Shown: positions 17,381 through 30,086, numbered from the stretch's first letter. The stretch is DNA of 64,000 bases from Aeromonas veronii (GCA_041319085.1 CP101033.1:1080501-1144500); one strand, 5' to 3'. Notes: generated by a model not told the origin, from the letters alone. Numbers and translations: made by a program.

Positions 17381-17995
17381 TCAGTGGGTCGCGTACTGGT
17401 AGTTGAAGGTGGGCAATCCCCACTTGAAGCGAACCGCCAGCAGCCGCAGTACAAAGCCGATCCCGATGGAACCGAACGCGGCCCAGTTAGTCGGCAAGCC
17501 CTGATCCAGCGCCAGACAGTAGAGCGCTGCGGTGATCAGCGAAATGGCGGCATAGAGCTCGCGACGAAACACCAGCGGAATGCGCTGGCACAGCAGATCC
17601 CGCAGCACCCCGCCAAAGACACCGGTCACCACCGCCATGATGCAGGCAATGCCGGCGCCGTGGCCCATCTCCAGCGCACGGGCGGCACCGAAGATGGAGA
17701 AGACCACCAGTCCCAGGGCATCGAGGGCCATGAACAGCTTGCCGAGATAGCGCATCAGGGGGGCGGAGACCACTCCCACCATTGCTGCGGCGGCAACCAG
17801 CAGCACATACTCCGGATGCTCAATCCAGAGCAGCGGATAGTGGCCCAGCAGCACATCGCGAATGGTGCCGCCACCGATGGCCGTCGCCGAGGCGATGATC
17901 ACCACACCAAACAGATCCATCCGTCGCCGGCCCGCAGCCAGCGCGCCGGTCATCCCTTCGGCCACCAAGCCCACCAAGAAGAGTGCATGTAACAT
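17381..17995 (-). CDS. TRIC-like membrane protein, YicG family
   Basis: A 204-residue integral membrane protein of the UPF0126/YicG family, related to trimeric intracellular cation channels and, in some bacteria, to glycine transport. Two homologous halves are visible, each with a glycine-rich turn: ATAIGGGTIRDVLLG and TGVFGGVLRDLLCQ. About seven membrane segments. The start at 17995 (MLHALF) has GGGA upstream; a longer in-frame ATG at 18034 is less likely. It appears to be transcribed alone. Confidence 0.88.
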   Translation of the reverse strand: MLHALFLVGLVAEGMTGALAAGRRRMDLFGVVIIASATAIGGGTIRDVLLGHYPLLWIEHPEYVLLVAAAAMVGVVSAPLMRYLGKLFMALDALGLVVFSIFGAARALEMGHGAGIACIMAVVTGVFGGVLRDLLCQRIPLVFRRELYAAISLITAALYCLALDQGLPTNWAAFGSIGIGFVLRLLAVRFKWGLPTFNYQYATH

Positions 17996-18094
17996 GAGAT
18001 ATCCCAGGGAATGAAAAGCCCCGAATCCTACCAACTCGTGTCATATGGGACAAGCGATCGAATGCATGCATTAATTTAACTCATGCTAAATGCA

Positions 18095-18120
18095 AAAAAG
18101 GCACCGTTTCGGGTGCCTTT
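18095..18120 (-). terminator. Terminator of cysZ
   Basis: A 9-bp stem (aaaggcacc / ggtgccttt) with a 6-base loop, followed on the minus strand by a T run. Confidence 0.8.
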
Positions 18121-18139
18121 TCTAATCAAGGTTCAAGGG

Positions 18140-18904
18140 TTAGCGCCCCAACTGCTCCTGCCGGTAGTGATCGACCCACATGGCGGTGGCGCCGCAGATA
18201 GCGACCGGCATCACGAAGAGGTTCACCACCGGAATGGCGGAGAAGAGGGTGACCAAAGCGCCAAAGCTCAGGCACTTGCCGCGGCGCTGCTTCAAGGCAT
18301 CGCGCATGGTGATGAAGCCGATCTTGTGGTTGTCGAACGGATAGTCCACATACTGGATGGCCATCATCCAGGCGCTGAACAGGAACCAGAGCACCGGCGC
18401 CAGAGTCTGGCCCACCACCGGGATCAGGAACAGGATCAGGCAGCCGATGGCCTTGGGCAGGTAATATTTCAGCTTGGTCCATTCGCGGCCGAAGGTGCGC
18501 GGCACATCCTTGACGATATCCAGCATGCCGCTGTCATTGGCAGGCTGGCCGGTGAGGATCTGTTCTACCTTCTCTGCCAGCAGGCCGTTGAAGGGGGCGG
18601 CTACCCAGTTGGCGACCGAGCTGAAGATAAAGGAGAAGACCACCAGGATGGTGATGAGGGCGATGGGCCACAGCAGGTAGTCCAGCCAGTCGAGCCAGGC
18701 GGGGATCTGCTGATGGAGCCAGGCGAACAGGCCGTCCAGCTGCAGCAGTAGGGCATAGAAGGCCCCGGAAAACAGCACGAAGTTGACCAGCAAGGGGATC
18801 AGCACGAAGGTGCGGATGCCGGGCTGACGAATGAGCGAGAAGCCGCGCAGGAAGTAGTCTGCACCGCTGATCGAGTCTTTTACCATACGGGGGGAGTGGC
18901 TCAT
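18140..18904 (-). CDS. cysZ: Sulfate transporter CysZ
   Basis: A 254-residue membrane protein that imports sulfate for cysteine synthesis. Hydrophobic segments occur near residues 30-55, 75-100, 150-175 and 205-235. Family motifs include the N-terminal [12 protein letters not shown] and FDNHKIGF. Length matches E. coli CysZ (about 253). GGAG precedes the ATG. In E. coli it sits directly beside cysK; here it is about 17.5 kb away, next to smc-zipA-ligA. Confidence 0.94.
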   Translation of the reverse strand: MSHSPRMVKDSISGADYFLRGFSLIRQPGIRTFVLIPLLVNFVLFSGAFYALLLQLDGLFAWLHQQIPAWLDWLDYLLWPIALITILVVFSFIFSSVANWVAAPFNGLLAEKVEQILTGQPANDSGMLDIVKDVPRTFGREWTKLKYYLPKAIGCLILFLIPVVGQTLAPVLWFLFSAWMMAIQYVDYPFDNHKIGFITMRDALKQRRGKCLSFGALVTLFSAIPVVNLFVMPVAICGATAMWVDHYRQEQLGR

Positions 18905-18930
18905 CTGAGCTCCATCTGTTCATGGGAAAC

Positions 18931-19100
18931 TGCCTGCATATTACAAACAAGCCTTTGATTTGGTAAAGTCGCCGACTATTCCTTATTTCTTGCCGTGGCG
19001 ACTGAAAAGCGGGCATGGATGGGGATTATGCCTGCATATTACAAACAAAGCCGGGTCTGGATTTGGTAAAATCGCCTGCTCACCTCCTCTTTATTTAGCC
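18931..19100. repeat. Imperfect direct repeat in the cysZ/smc intergenic region
   Basis: Two copies of an approximately 65-70-base unit at about 18931-18994 and 19029-19100. A 20-base core (starting TGCCTGCATATTACAAAC) is identical; the rest is similar (GATTTGGTAAA, TCGCC, CTTTATTT and GCC recur in order). The second copy lies just ahead of smc and contains GGTAAAAT, a possible -10 box. This looks like a local duplication of promoter DNA between two divergent genes. Confidence 0.75.
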
Positions 19101-19116
19101 ACTGATACAGGTCGCC

Positions 19117-22100
19117 ATGCGTCTGAAACTGATCAAACTCGCCGGCTTCAAGTCGTTTGTCGAGCCGACCCGCATCGAACTGTCGGCAGACATGACCGCC
19201 GTGGTGGGCCCCAATGGCTGTGGCAAATCCAACGTCATCGACGCGGTGCGCTGGGTACTGGGGGAGAGCTCCGCCCGCCATCTGCGCGGTGAGAACATGA
19301 CCGATGTCATCTTCAACGGCTCCATCAATCGCAGTGCGCACGGGCGCGCCTCGGTCGAGCTGGTGTTTGACAATCCCCACAACCGGGTGCCCGGCGAGTT
19401 CGGCCGCTTTACCGAGATCTCGGTGCGCCGCGAAGTGCTGCGCGACGGCTCCAACCACTATCAGATCAACGGCCAGAAGTGCCGCCGCAAGGATGTGACC
19501 GACCTCTTCCTCGGCACCGGTCTTGGCCCCCGCAGCTACGCCATCATCGAGCAGGGCACGGTCAGCCGACTGGTGGAGTCACGTCCGGCCGATCTCAAGC
19601 TCTTTATGGAAGAGGCCGCCGGGGTCTCCCGCTACAAGGAGCGGCGCCGCGAGACCGAGCAGCGTATTCGCCACACTCAGGAGAATCTGGAGCGCCTCGG
19701 CGATATTCGCGGCGAGCTGGGCTCGCGCCTTGACCACCTCAAAGCCCAGGCCGAGACCGCCGAGCGCTACAAACAGCTCAAGAGTCGTTCGCGCGCGGCC
19801 CGCGCCGAGCTGATTGGCTCCGAATTGTGGGCGCTGGAGACGCGCCTTGGCGAGGCCAAAACCGAACTGGCGCAGGCCGAGCAGGCGCTGGCGGCGCTCG
19901 ATGCCAAGCGCACCGCCGATGACGGGCGCCACGTCACCCTATCGGTTGCCAGACAAGAGGCACAAGCCGAGCAAGCGAGTCGCCAACAACAGATTTTTCT
20001 CGGCGGGCAAGCCATCGCCCGTCTTGAGCAGCAACAATTGCACCAGAGTGAACTGGGGCGCGACTGGCAGGCTCGTGCTCAGGCGCTGGGCGAGCGGATC
20101 GCCACCCGCAAGGCGCAGCTTGCCAGCCAGCAGGATCAGCTGACCGAAGGGGCTCTGCGCGCTGAGCAGGAGAGCGCCCGGCTGGAGCAGTGTGAGCAGT
20201 TGCTCACCGAGCAACAGGAGGCCCGCCAGCACGCCAGCGAGCAGCTGGAGCAGGCCCGCTTGCGCCAGCAGCAGTGGCAACAACAATTGGCAGGGTTGCA
20301 GGGGCAGCTCAACCAGACCCGCACCCGGCTGGGTGGCCTGCAGGAGCTGCAAGCCAAGACCCGGCTGGCCCGCCTCAAGCTGGAAGATGAACGCGCGGGT
20401 CCACTCGGCGCAGCGGCCGATGACCTGCAACCGGCCCTCGATGCCCAGAGTGGCGAGCTGGAGCTGACGCGGGCTGCCACCGGCGAGCTGACCGAGCAGT
20501 TGGCGCTGGCGGTCGACGCCCATGAACAACTCAAGCAGCAGCATGGCCAACAGTTGAGCCTGCAACGGGAGCTGGAGGCGCGGTTGGCGACGCTGGATCA
20601 GATCCTCGGCGAACAGATGGAGGGGGCGACCCTGGCCGATCGGCTGCACGTTGCCCCCGAATGGGCACAGGCGCTCGACAAGGTGCTGGGTCGCTGGCTC
20701 ACCGCAACCCCGGCGGACGAGCATAATCTGGCGCAAGAGGGACTCTGGATTGGCCCGGCGCAACCGGCGATTGCTGGTACCCTGGCGGCGCAACTGGGCG
20801 GCGAGCACATTCCCGCCTTCCTCAATGCCATCTGGCTGGTGGAGAGCCGGGAGGCCGCCTTGGCCCGCCAGCCAAGCCTTGCGGCCGGTGAGTCGGTACT
20901 GACTCCTGCTGGCGACTGGCTGGGGCCAAACTGGGCCGATCTGGGGCAGGGGGCGGCGCTTGGCACCCTGGCGCTGCTCGGTGAGCGTGAGCGGTTGCAT
21001 ACCGAGCAGGAGAAGGTTGCCGCGGGGCTGGCACAGCTGAGCGAGCAACTTGTGGCTGCCGATGCCCGGCGCGCCCAGCTGGCCAGCGCGCAGGAGTTGT
21101 CGCAGCGAACCTTGCGTGAGCAGGAGCAGAAATGGCAACAACTGCGCGAAGCCTGGATCCTGCAACAGGGGCAGCGGCAGGAGCGGTTGCAGCGGCTCGG
21201 CCAGCTCGGCGAAGAGCTGATCCGGCTCGATCAGGAGCAGGCCGAAGAGGCAGAGCGACTGGCCATCGCCCGTGAACAACTGGAACTCGATGAGACGCGC
21301 CTTGCCGAGTTGCAGGAGCAGGGGGAGCCGCTGACACAAGCGTTGCAAGTTGCTCAGGAGCAGCTGACCCGCTGTGAGCGGGCGGTTGACGAGGCCCGTT
21401 TGCGCCGCGAGCAGCAACAAGCGGCCTGCCAGCGTTTGCAACTGGAGCTGGGCAGTCTGCGCCAACTCGTTACTCTGGGTGAAGAGGAGCTGGCGAGGCT
21501 AGGGCTGGAGCTGGCCGGGCTGAAAGGGCCGGATAGCGAGACGGTGCCTGATTTGGCGCCACTGCTGGCCGAGCAGCGCAATCTGGAGGCGCTGCAACTC
21601 GCCTGCCATCAGCGGCTCACCGAGCTGGAGCGTCAGCTCGGTGAGCTGGAGCAGGCCAGAAGTGCCGATCACAAGCAGCTTGTTACTTTGCAGGAGAAGC
21701 TGGCAACCCTGCGCCTTGAGCGCGAACGCAACCTCACCCGTCGACAGGGGCTGCACGAACAGTTCGAAGAGCTGGGGGTTCGACTGGTGGATCTCGATCA
21801 GGCGGTGCTGATCGCAGCAGATCGCAGCAAGCTGCGTCAGGAGATCCAGACTCTGGAGGGGCAAGTGGAGGCGCTCGGCGCCATCAACCTGGCGGCGCTG
21901 GAGGAGTACGAAGAGGCGAAAACCCGGGCAACCTACCTCGAAAATCAGTGTCAGGATCTCGAGCAAGCGCTGGAAACCTTGAGCCAAGCCATTAAAAGAA
22001 TTGATAAAGAGACACAAATACGGTTCCGGGACACTTTCGATAAGGTCAACGAAGATTTAAAATCCCTGTTTCCGAAAGTGTTCGGTGGGGGCAGTGCCTG

Positions 22101-22491
22101 GCTTGAGCTTACCTCCGATGATCTTTTGGAGGCCGGAGTGAGCATCATGGCGAGACCTCCGGGTAAGAAGAATGCTACCATTGCCCTGCTTTCCGGGGGG
22201 GAGAAGGCGTTAACCGCACTTGCGCTGGTTTTTGCCATCTTCAGACTCAACCCAGCACCTTTTTGTCTGCTGGATGAGGTGGATGCACCGCTCGATGAAG
22301 TGAACGTTGGTCGCTTCTGTTCTCTTGTCAAAGAGATGTCGAGCACAGTACAGTTCGTTTACATCAGTCATAATAAGGTCTCCATGGAGATGGCTGAGCA
22401 GCTGGTTGGCGTCACGATGCAAGAGCCCGGGGTTTCTCGCATTGTGTCGGTCGATATCGGTGAAGCCGTCGCTTTGGCTGAGCAAAACTAG
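19117..22491 (+). CDS. smc: Chromosome segregation ATPase SMC
   Basis: A 1,124-residue SMC protein, somewhat shorter than the usual 1,150-1,190. The N-terminal head has the Walker A GPNGCGKSN (about residue 31). Two long Gln/Glu/Ala-rich coiled coils flank a hinge at about residues 490-640. The C-terminal head has the signature LLSGGEKALTAL (about 1025) and Walker B FCLLDEVDAPLDE (about 1049). It forms dimers that organise the chromosome. The order cysZ / smc-zipA-ligA also occurs in Shewanella and, without cysZ, in Pseudomonas (from memory). zipA starts 15 bases downstream. Confidence 0.93.
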   Translation: MRLKLIKLAGFKSFVEPTRIELSADMTAVVGPNGCGKSNVIDAVRWVLGESSARHLRGENMTDVIFNGSINRSAHGRASVELVFDNPHNRVPGEFGRFTEISVRREVLRDGSNHYQINGQKCRRKDVTDLFLGTGLGPRSYAIIEQGTVSRLVESRPADLKLFMEEAAGVSRYKERRRETEQRIRHTQENLERLGDIRGELGSRLDHLKAQAETAERYKQLKSRSRAARAELIGSELWALETRLGEAKTELAQAEQALAALDAKRTADDGRHVTLSVARQEAQAEQASRQQQIFLGGQAIARLEQQQLHQSELGRDWQARAQALGERIATRKAQLASQQDQLTEGALRAEQESARLEQCEQLLTEQQEARQHASEQLEQARLRQQQWQQQLAGLQGQLNQTRTRLGGLQELQAKTRLARLKLEDERAGPLGAAADDLQPALDAQSGELELTRAATGELTEQLALAVDAHEQLKQQHGQQLSLQRELEARLATLDQILGEQMEGATLADRLHVAPEWAQALDKVLGRWLTATPADEHNLAQEGLWIGPAQPAIAGTLAAQLGGEHIPAFLNAIWLVESREAALARQPSLAAGESVLTPAGDWLGPNWADLGQGAALGTLALLGERERLHTEQEKVAAGLAQLSEQLVAADARRAQLASAQELSQRTLREQEQKWQQLREAWILQQGQRQERLQRLGQLGEELIRLDQEQAEEAERLAIAREQLELDETRLAELQEQGEPLTQALQVAQEQLTRCERAVDEARLRREQQQAACQRLQLELGSLRQLVTLGEEELARLGLELAGLKGPDSETVPDLAPLLAEQRNLEALQLACHQRLTELERQLGELEQARSADHKQLVTLQEKLATLRLERERNLTRRQGLHEQFEELGVRLVDLDQAVLIAADRSKLRQEIQTLEGQVEALGAINLAALEEYEEAKTRATYLENQCQDLEQALETLSQAIKRIDKETQIRFRDTFDKVNEDLKSLFPKVFGGGSAWLELTSDDLLEAGVSIMARPPGKKNATIALLSGGEKALTALALVFAIFRLNPAPFCLLDEVDAPLDEVNVGRFCSLVKEMSSTVQFVYISHNKVSMEMAEQLVGVTMQEPGVSRIVSVDIGEAVALAEQN

Positions 22492-22506
22492 AAAGAGAAG
22501 CAGCTA

Positions 22507-25743
<3,237 letters not shown>

Positions 25744-25780
25744 ATAGCCCTCACCAAGCCTGCTAACCGCAGCCTCCGAT

Positions 25781-25816
25781 AAAAGAGAACCCGGCATGGC
25801 CGGGTTCTCTTTTTTT
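25781..25816. terminator. Bidirectional terminator between ligA and a convergent gene
   Basis: A perfect long stem (aaaagagaacccgg / ccgggttctctttt) with a T run on the plus side and an A tract on the other, serving ligA and the gene at 25827-26801. Confidence 0.9.
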
Positions 25817-25826
25817 GTGTGGGTGT

Positions 25827-26801
25827 TCACTCACGCCAGAGGATCTTGTGGCGCCATTTGTCGGGCAGGGTGAGCTGCCAGCGGGCCAGCTCGCTCTTGC
25901 TGAAGAGATACTCGCCACGCAGGGCGGCCCGCGGGGAGAGGGTTTTGGGCAGCGCTCCCGCCAGTATGGTGTTGATGAGCGCTGCAGCCTGCAGCCCCTG
26001 ATCCTTGCCATCGAGCACCAGCCCGCCGATGGCCATCCCCTTGCCCACGGTGAACTCCCAGAAGCAGAAAACCGGCACCGGGCTGTGTCGGCTGGTCCAC
26101 TCCAATACCGTCTTCTCATCCACATGCTTGCCATTTTCATCCAGCAGCGTGTGGTAGAGGCCGAGGAAGATGGCGCCATATCCGTTTTTCTTGCTGTTGA
26201 GCACCGCCTCCTGCCAGAGGTCATACTCGCCGAGCAGCTGGCTGTAGACCCGGGTCTGGCCGACGCGCAGTTCGGTCTGGGTTTTGAACTCATCCTCGAT
26301 GGCGGTGAGGGCGACCTGGCTGGCATCAAACAGTACCAGCGCCTTGTCGAGCCCCCCCATCAGCTGGCTCATCTCGCTGATATTGCGTTTGAGCAGGGGA
26401 CGTTCCAGCACGCCGGTGATCTTGGGGTGGCCGACAAAGCCTTTGAGCCGGGGATTTTCGTTCATGCCGAGAAAGACTACCGGGGTACCCAGCGAGGCGA
26501 TCTCGTTGGCTAGATAGTTGATGGCATTGTCATCGCCCAGCAGCACCAAATCCGGTTTGTTCTTCAGATAAAAAGCGATGGCCCGTTGGGCGATGCCGTC
26601 GAACGCCTCCCGCGGATGGCGTTTGGTGTCCATATAGAAGTGAGAGATCTGGTGCTCTCCCTGCAACCCCTTGCGCAGACCTTCATTGTAGCTTTGGTCC
26701 CACAGGTATTCGGGATGGTAGCTGCTGATCACCAGAATGTTGGCGGCCCAAAGTGGTAGGGAGAGGGTGGAGAGCAGTAGCAACAGCAGGGAGATACGCA
26801 T
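25827..26801 (-). CDS. Periplasmic ABC-type substrate-binding protein
   Basis: A 324-residue secreted protein: signal peptide residues 1-19 (LPLWAA) then a type I periplasmic binding fold beginning ILVISSYHPEYLWDQSYNEGL, as in the ABC_sub_bind family of orphan sensors and transporters. LVLLGDDNAINYLA and GTPVVFLGMNENP mark the first lobe. No transporter genes are adjacent; it may feed a signalling protein elsewhere. AAGGG precedes the ATG. Confidence 0.78.
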   Translation of the reverse strand: MRISLLLLLLSTLSLPLWAANILVISSYHPEYLWDQSYNEGLRKGLQGEHQISHFYMDTKRHPREAFDGIAQRAIAFYLKNKPDLVLLGDDNAINYLANEIASLGTPVVFLGMNENPRLKGFVGHPKITGVLERPLLKRNISEMSQLMGGLDKALVLFDASQVALTAIEDEFKTQTELRVGQTRVYSQLLGEYDLWQEAVLNSKKNGYGAIFLGLYHTLLDENGKHVDEKTVLEWTSRHSPVPVFCFWEFTVGKGMAIGGLVLDGKDQGLQAAALINTILAGALPKTLSPRAALRGEYLFSKSELARWQLTLPDKWRHKILWRE

Positions 26802-27000
26802 GCGGTGTCCCTTGTCGAGCGGTAGAGAGTACTCGCTCAGTATGGGCGGTTTTGGTTGGCGCTGTCATCTCGAAACGGTGTGGCGGGACGCGATTTTTTT
26901 TCGGATGAGCGGATCGGACGCCAGCCCGCACCCTGCTTGAGGTTGGATTTGATTGGGGCTTGTTGTGGTTGGTTGTGAACTGTCCCGCTCGCTGAAAAAC

Positions 27001-27014
27001 CTGTTCTGGATCAA
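27001..27014 (+). promoter_or_regulatory. FNR-like half-conserved site upstream of nrdD
   Basis: CTGTT-ctgg-ATCAA: the right half of the FNR consensus (TTGAT-N4-ATCAA) is perfect and the left half matches at three of five positions. FNR control would fit an anaerobic reductase. The surrounding stretch 26802-27245 (444 bases) holds no gene. Confidence 0.4.
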
Positions 27015-27044
27015 GAAATACGGTCACGCTTTGGTGCCTAATAG

Positions 27045-27091
27045 ACACCACATATAGGCGTGCATTCAGTTTTAATCCCTATATGTAGTGT
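27045..27091 (+). promoter_or_regulatory. Pair of NrdR-like boxes upstream of nrdDG
   Basis: ACACCACATATAGGCG at 27045-27060 and, inverted, TCCCTATATGTAGTGT at 27076-27091 (reverse complement ACACTACATATAGGGA). Both follow the NrdR box pattern ACAC-A-TATAT-, and their starts are exactly 31 bases apart, three helical turns, which is the usual arrangement in ribonucleotide reductase promoters. NrdR would repress nrdDG when dATP is high. Confidence 0.8.
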
Positions 27092-27245
27092 TATTAAGCT
27101 GTGTATAAGCTGTTCCCTTCCTCTCTTCAGCCCAGGCTTGTCAAGCCCCGGCTGAATTTGTTTGCGTCCAGGACGAGATGCCGGGAAGGGGATCTAACAA
27201 GGGTGAGCCAGAGGCAAATGCCTGGCCTTTTAACGGGGATAATTC

Positions 27246-29363
27246 ATGAAACCGGTTGTGATCAAACGTGACGGATGTCGCGCACCATTCAATGCCCAGC
27301 TGATTAGCGATGCGGTCAGCCGTGCGGCGGAAGCGGTCAATCAGGCCAATCCGGCGCTGGCACTGCGCATCTCAAACGCGGTCAGCCAGGAGCTGGAAGG
27401 GCGTGGTGAAGTTGATATCCACGAGATCCAGAACCGGGTTGAAAACCACCTGATGGCGTCCGACGACAAGGCCATTGCCCGTGCCTACATCGAATACCGT
27501 CACGACCGGGATCAGGCCCGTGAGGCGCGCGGCCGTCTGGCGCAGGAGATCCGTGGTCTGGTCGAGCAGACCAACGCCGCCCTGCTCAACGAGAACGCCA
27601 ACAAAGATTCCAAGGTGATCCCGACCCAGCGCGACCTGCTGGCCGGTATCGTCGCCAAGCACTATGCCACCAGCCACATGCTGCCCCGTGATGTGGTGCA
27701 GGCCCACGAGAACGGTGATCTGCACTTCCACGATCTCGACTACTCGCCTTTCTTCCCGATGTTCAACTGCATGTTGATCGATCTGAAGGGGATGCTGACC
27801 CACGGCTTCAAGATGGGTAATGCGGAGATCGATACCCCGAAATCGATCAGCACCGCCACCGCCGTGACCGCCCAGATCATCGCCCAGGTGGCGAGCCACA
27901 TCTATGGCGGCACCACCATCAACCGCATCGACGAAGTGCTGGCGCCCTATGTTACCATCAGCTGGCAGAAACACCGTGAAGTGGCCGAAGAGTGGGGCAT
28001 TGCCGATGTGGAAGCCTATGCCATGGCCCGCACCGAGAAAGAGTGTTACGACGCCTTCCAGTCGCTGGAGTATGAAGTCAACACCCTGCACACCGCCAAC
28101 GGTCAGACGCCGTTCGTCACCTTCGGCTTTGGTCTGGGGGATAGCTGGGAGTCGCGGATGATCCAGCGCGCCATCCTCAGCAACCGTATCGCTGGCCTTG
28201 GCAAGAACAAGAAGACCGCCGTGTTCCCGAAACTGGTGTTCGCCATCAAGGATGGCCTCAACCACAAGCAGGGCGATCCCAACTACGACATCAAGCAGCT
28301 CGCGCTGGAGTGTGCCTCCAAGCGGATGTATCCGGACATCCTCAACTACGACCAGGTGGTGAAGGTGACCGGCTCCTTCAAAACCCCCATGGGTTGCCGC
28401 TCCTTCCTCGGCGCTTACGAGGAGAATGGTGAGCTGATCCACGAAGGTCGCAACAACCTGGGCGTGGTGAGCCTCAACCTGCCGCGCATTGCGCTGAAAT
28501 CCCGTGATGAAGCGGACTTCTGGGATCGTCTGGATGCCTCTCTGCGGGTCGCCAAGAAGGCGCTGATGTACCGCATCACCCGTCTGGACGGGGTGAAAGC
28601 GCGGGTTGCTCCGATCCTTTATATGGAAGGGGCTTGCGGTGTGCGCCTCAAGGCGGACGACAACGTCAGCGAGATCTTCAAGAACGGCCGGGCCTCCATT
28701 TCGCTTGGCTATATCGGGGTTCACGAGACCATCAACGCCCTGTTTGGTGACAAGGTGCACCTGTTTGACAGCGCCGAGCTGCAGCAGAAGGCCATCGCCA
28801 TCATCGCCCGTCTCAAGGCGGCCATCGACGAGTGGAAAGAGGAGACCGGCTACGGCTTCAGCCTCTACTCCACTCCGAGCGAGAACCTCTGCACCCGTTT
28901 CTGCCGCATCGATGCCAAAGAGTTTGGCGTAGTATCCGGCGTGACCGACAAGGGCTACTACACCAACAGCTTCCACCTCGATGTGGAGAAGCAGGTCAAT
29001 CCGTACGACAAGCTGGACTTCGAGGCGCCCTATCCGCCCATCGCCAGCGGCGGCTTCATCTGTTACGGCGAGTACCCCAACATCCAGCACAACCTGGAAG
29101 CGCTGGAGAACGTCTGGGATTACAGCTACGACAAGGTGCCCTACTACGGTACCAACACCCCCATCGACGAGTGCTATGACTGCGGCTTCACCGGCGAGTT
29201 CGAGTGCACCTCCAAGGGCTTTACCTGCCCGCGCTGCGGCAACCACGACCCCGCCAAGGTGTCGGTGACTCGCCGTGTCTGTGGCTACCTCGGCAGCCCG
29301 GATGCGCGCCCCTTCAATGCGGGCAAGCAGGAAGAAGTGAAGCGCCGCGTCAAACATATGTAA
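27246..29363 (+). CDS. nrdD: Anaerobic ribonucleoside-triphosphate reductase, large subunit
   Basis: A 705-residue class III reductase that makes deoxynucleotides without oxygen. An ATP cone (residues 1-90, VVIKRDGCRAPFNAQLI) is followed by the glycyl-radical barrel. The radical Gly680 is in RRVCGYLGS, and a zinc site CYDCG...CPRCG lies shortly before. Length matches the E. coli enzyme (712). GGGGAT precedes the ATG. nrdG, the activase, follows after a 146-base gap containing a repeat element. Confidence 0.97.
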   Translation: MKPVVIKRDGCRAPFNAQLISDAVSRAAEAVNQANPALALRISNAVSQELEGRGEVDIHEIQNRVENHLMASDDKAIARAYIEYRHDRDQAREARGRLAQEIRGLVEQTNAALLNENANKDSKVIPTQRDLLAGIVAKHYATSHMLPRDVVQAHENGDLHFHDLDYSPFFPMFNCMLIDLKGMLTHGFKMGNAEIDTPKSISTATAVTAQIIAQVASHIYGGTTINRIDEVLAPYVTISWQKHREVAEEWGIADVEAYAMARTEKECYDAFQSLEYEVNTLHTANGQTPFVTFGFGLGDSWESRMIQRAILSNRIAGLGKNKKTAVFPKLVFAIKDGLNHKQGDPNYDIKQLALECASKRMYPDILNYDQVVKVTGSFKTPMGCRSFLGAYEENGELIHEGRNNLGVVSLNLPRIALKSRDEADFWDRLDASLRVAKKALMYRITRLDGVKARVAPILYMEGACGVRLKADDNVSEIFKNGRASISLGYIGVHETINALFGDKVHLFDSAELQQKAIAIIARLKAAIDEWKEETGYGFSLYSTPSENLCTRFCRIDAKEFGVVSGVTDKGYYTNSFHLDVEKQVNPYDKLDFEAPYPPIASGGFICYGEYPNIQHNLEALENVWDYSYDKVPYYGTNTPIDECYDCGFTGEFECTSKGFTCPRCGNHDPAKVSVTRRVCGYLGSPDARPFNAGKQEEVKRRVKHM

Positions 29364-29370
29364 GCCGAGC

Positions 29371-29500
29371 CCTCAGCCTAGCCCTCTCCCAAGGGGAGAG
29401 GGAACCGGCCGATGTACTGTTTGTGCTGCTTTGCTCCCTTCTCCTGCTCACTTGAAAAAGAGTGGGAGAAGGGGCGGGGGGCGGGGATGAGGGGCCGTAA
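29371..29500. repeat. REP-like palindromic element between nrdD and nrdG
   Basis: Two hairpins: CCCTCTCCC-aa-GGGGAGAGGG (29382-29402) and CCCTTCTCCTGCTCAC paired with GAGTGGGAGAAGGG (about 29437-29476). The outer parts, CCCTCAGCC at the left and GGGATGAGGGG at the right, are also complementary. This pattern is typical of dispersed intergenic palindromic repeats; it may affect nrdD/nrdG transcript stability. Confidence 0.65.
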
Positions 29501-29509
29501 TAGAGAGAG

Positions 29510-30022
29510 ATGATGCACTACCACCAATACTACCCGGTTGATGTGATCAACGGCCCCGGCACCCGCGCCACCCTGTTCGTCTCGGGTTGCGAGCACCAGT
29601 GCCCCGGCTGCTACAACCAGAGCACCTGGCGGCTCGATGGCGGCAAGCCATTCGATGAGGCGATGAGCAATCGCGTCATTAGCGACCTCAACGACAGCCG
29701 CATCAAACGGCGTGGTCTGTCGCTCTCCGGCGGCGATCCGCTTCACCCGGCCAACGTGCCCCACGTGATGGTGCTGGTGAAACGGGTACGTGCCGAGTGT
29801 CCGGGCAAGGATATCTGGTGCTGGACCGGTTATCGGCTCGGCGAGCTCTCCGCTGCCCAGCGCGAGCTGGTCGCCCTGCTGGATGTGCTGGTGGATGGCA
29901 AGTTTGAAAAAGAGCTGGCAGATCCGGGCCTGCTCTGGCGTGGCAGCAGCAACCAGCAGATCCACGACCTCAATGCCTGGCGTGATACGGGTGAGCGAAT
30001 TCCCTGTCTGGTTTGCAGTTGA
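29510..30022 (+). CDS. nrdG: Anaerobic ribonucleotide reductase activating protein
   Basis: A 170-residue radical-SAM activase that puts the glycyl radical on NrdD. The 4Fe-4S motif is present as CEHQCPGCYN (residues about 27-34), followed by GLSLSGGDPLHPANV. Length fits the E. coli protein (154) with a slightly longer C terminus ending in CLVCS. GAGAGA precedes the tandem ATGs at 29510 and 29513; either may be used. Confidence 0.95.
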   Translation: MMHYHQYYPVDVINGPGTRATLFVSGCEHQCPGCYNQSTWRLDGGKPFDEAMSNRVISDLNDSRIKRRGLSLSGGDPLHPANVPHVMVLVKRVRAECPGKDIWCWTGYRLGELSAAQRELVALLDVLVDGKFEKELADPGLLWRGSSNQQIHDLNAWRDTGERIPCLVCS

Positions 30023-30086
30023 AGCCCGGGATGTTTATGGTTAGCCCATTCCTATCCCGACGACATTCTTGAAGAGGAGAGCCGAG

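Noticed and set aside
27372..29357. A 661-codon open frame on the minus strand
   Set aside because: It is the antisense shadow of nrdD in GC-rich sequence, with no family resemblance or ribosome site.
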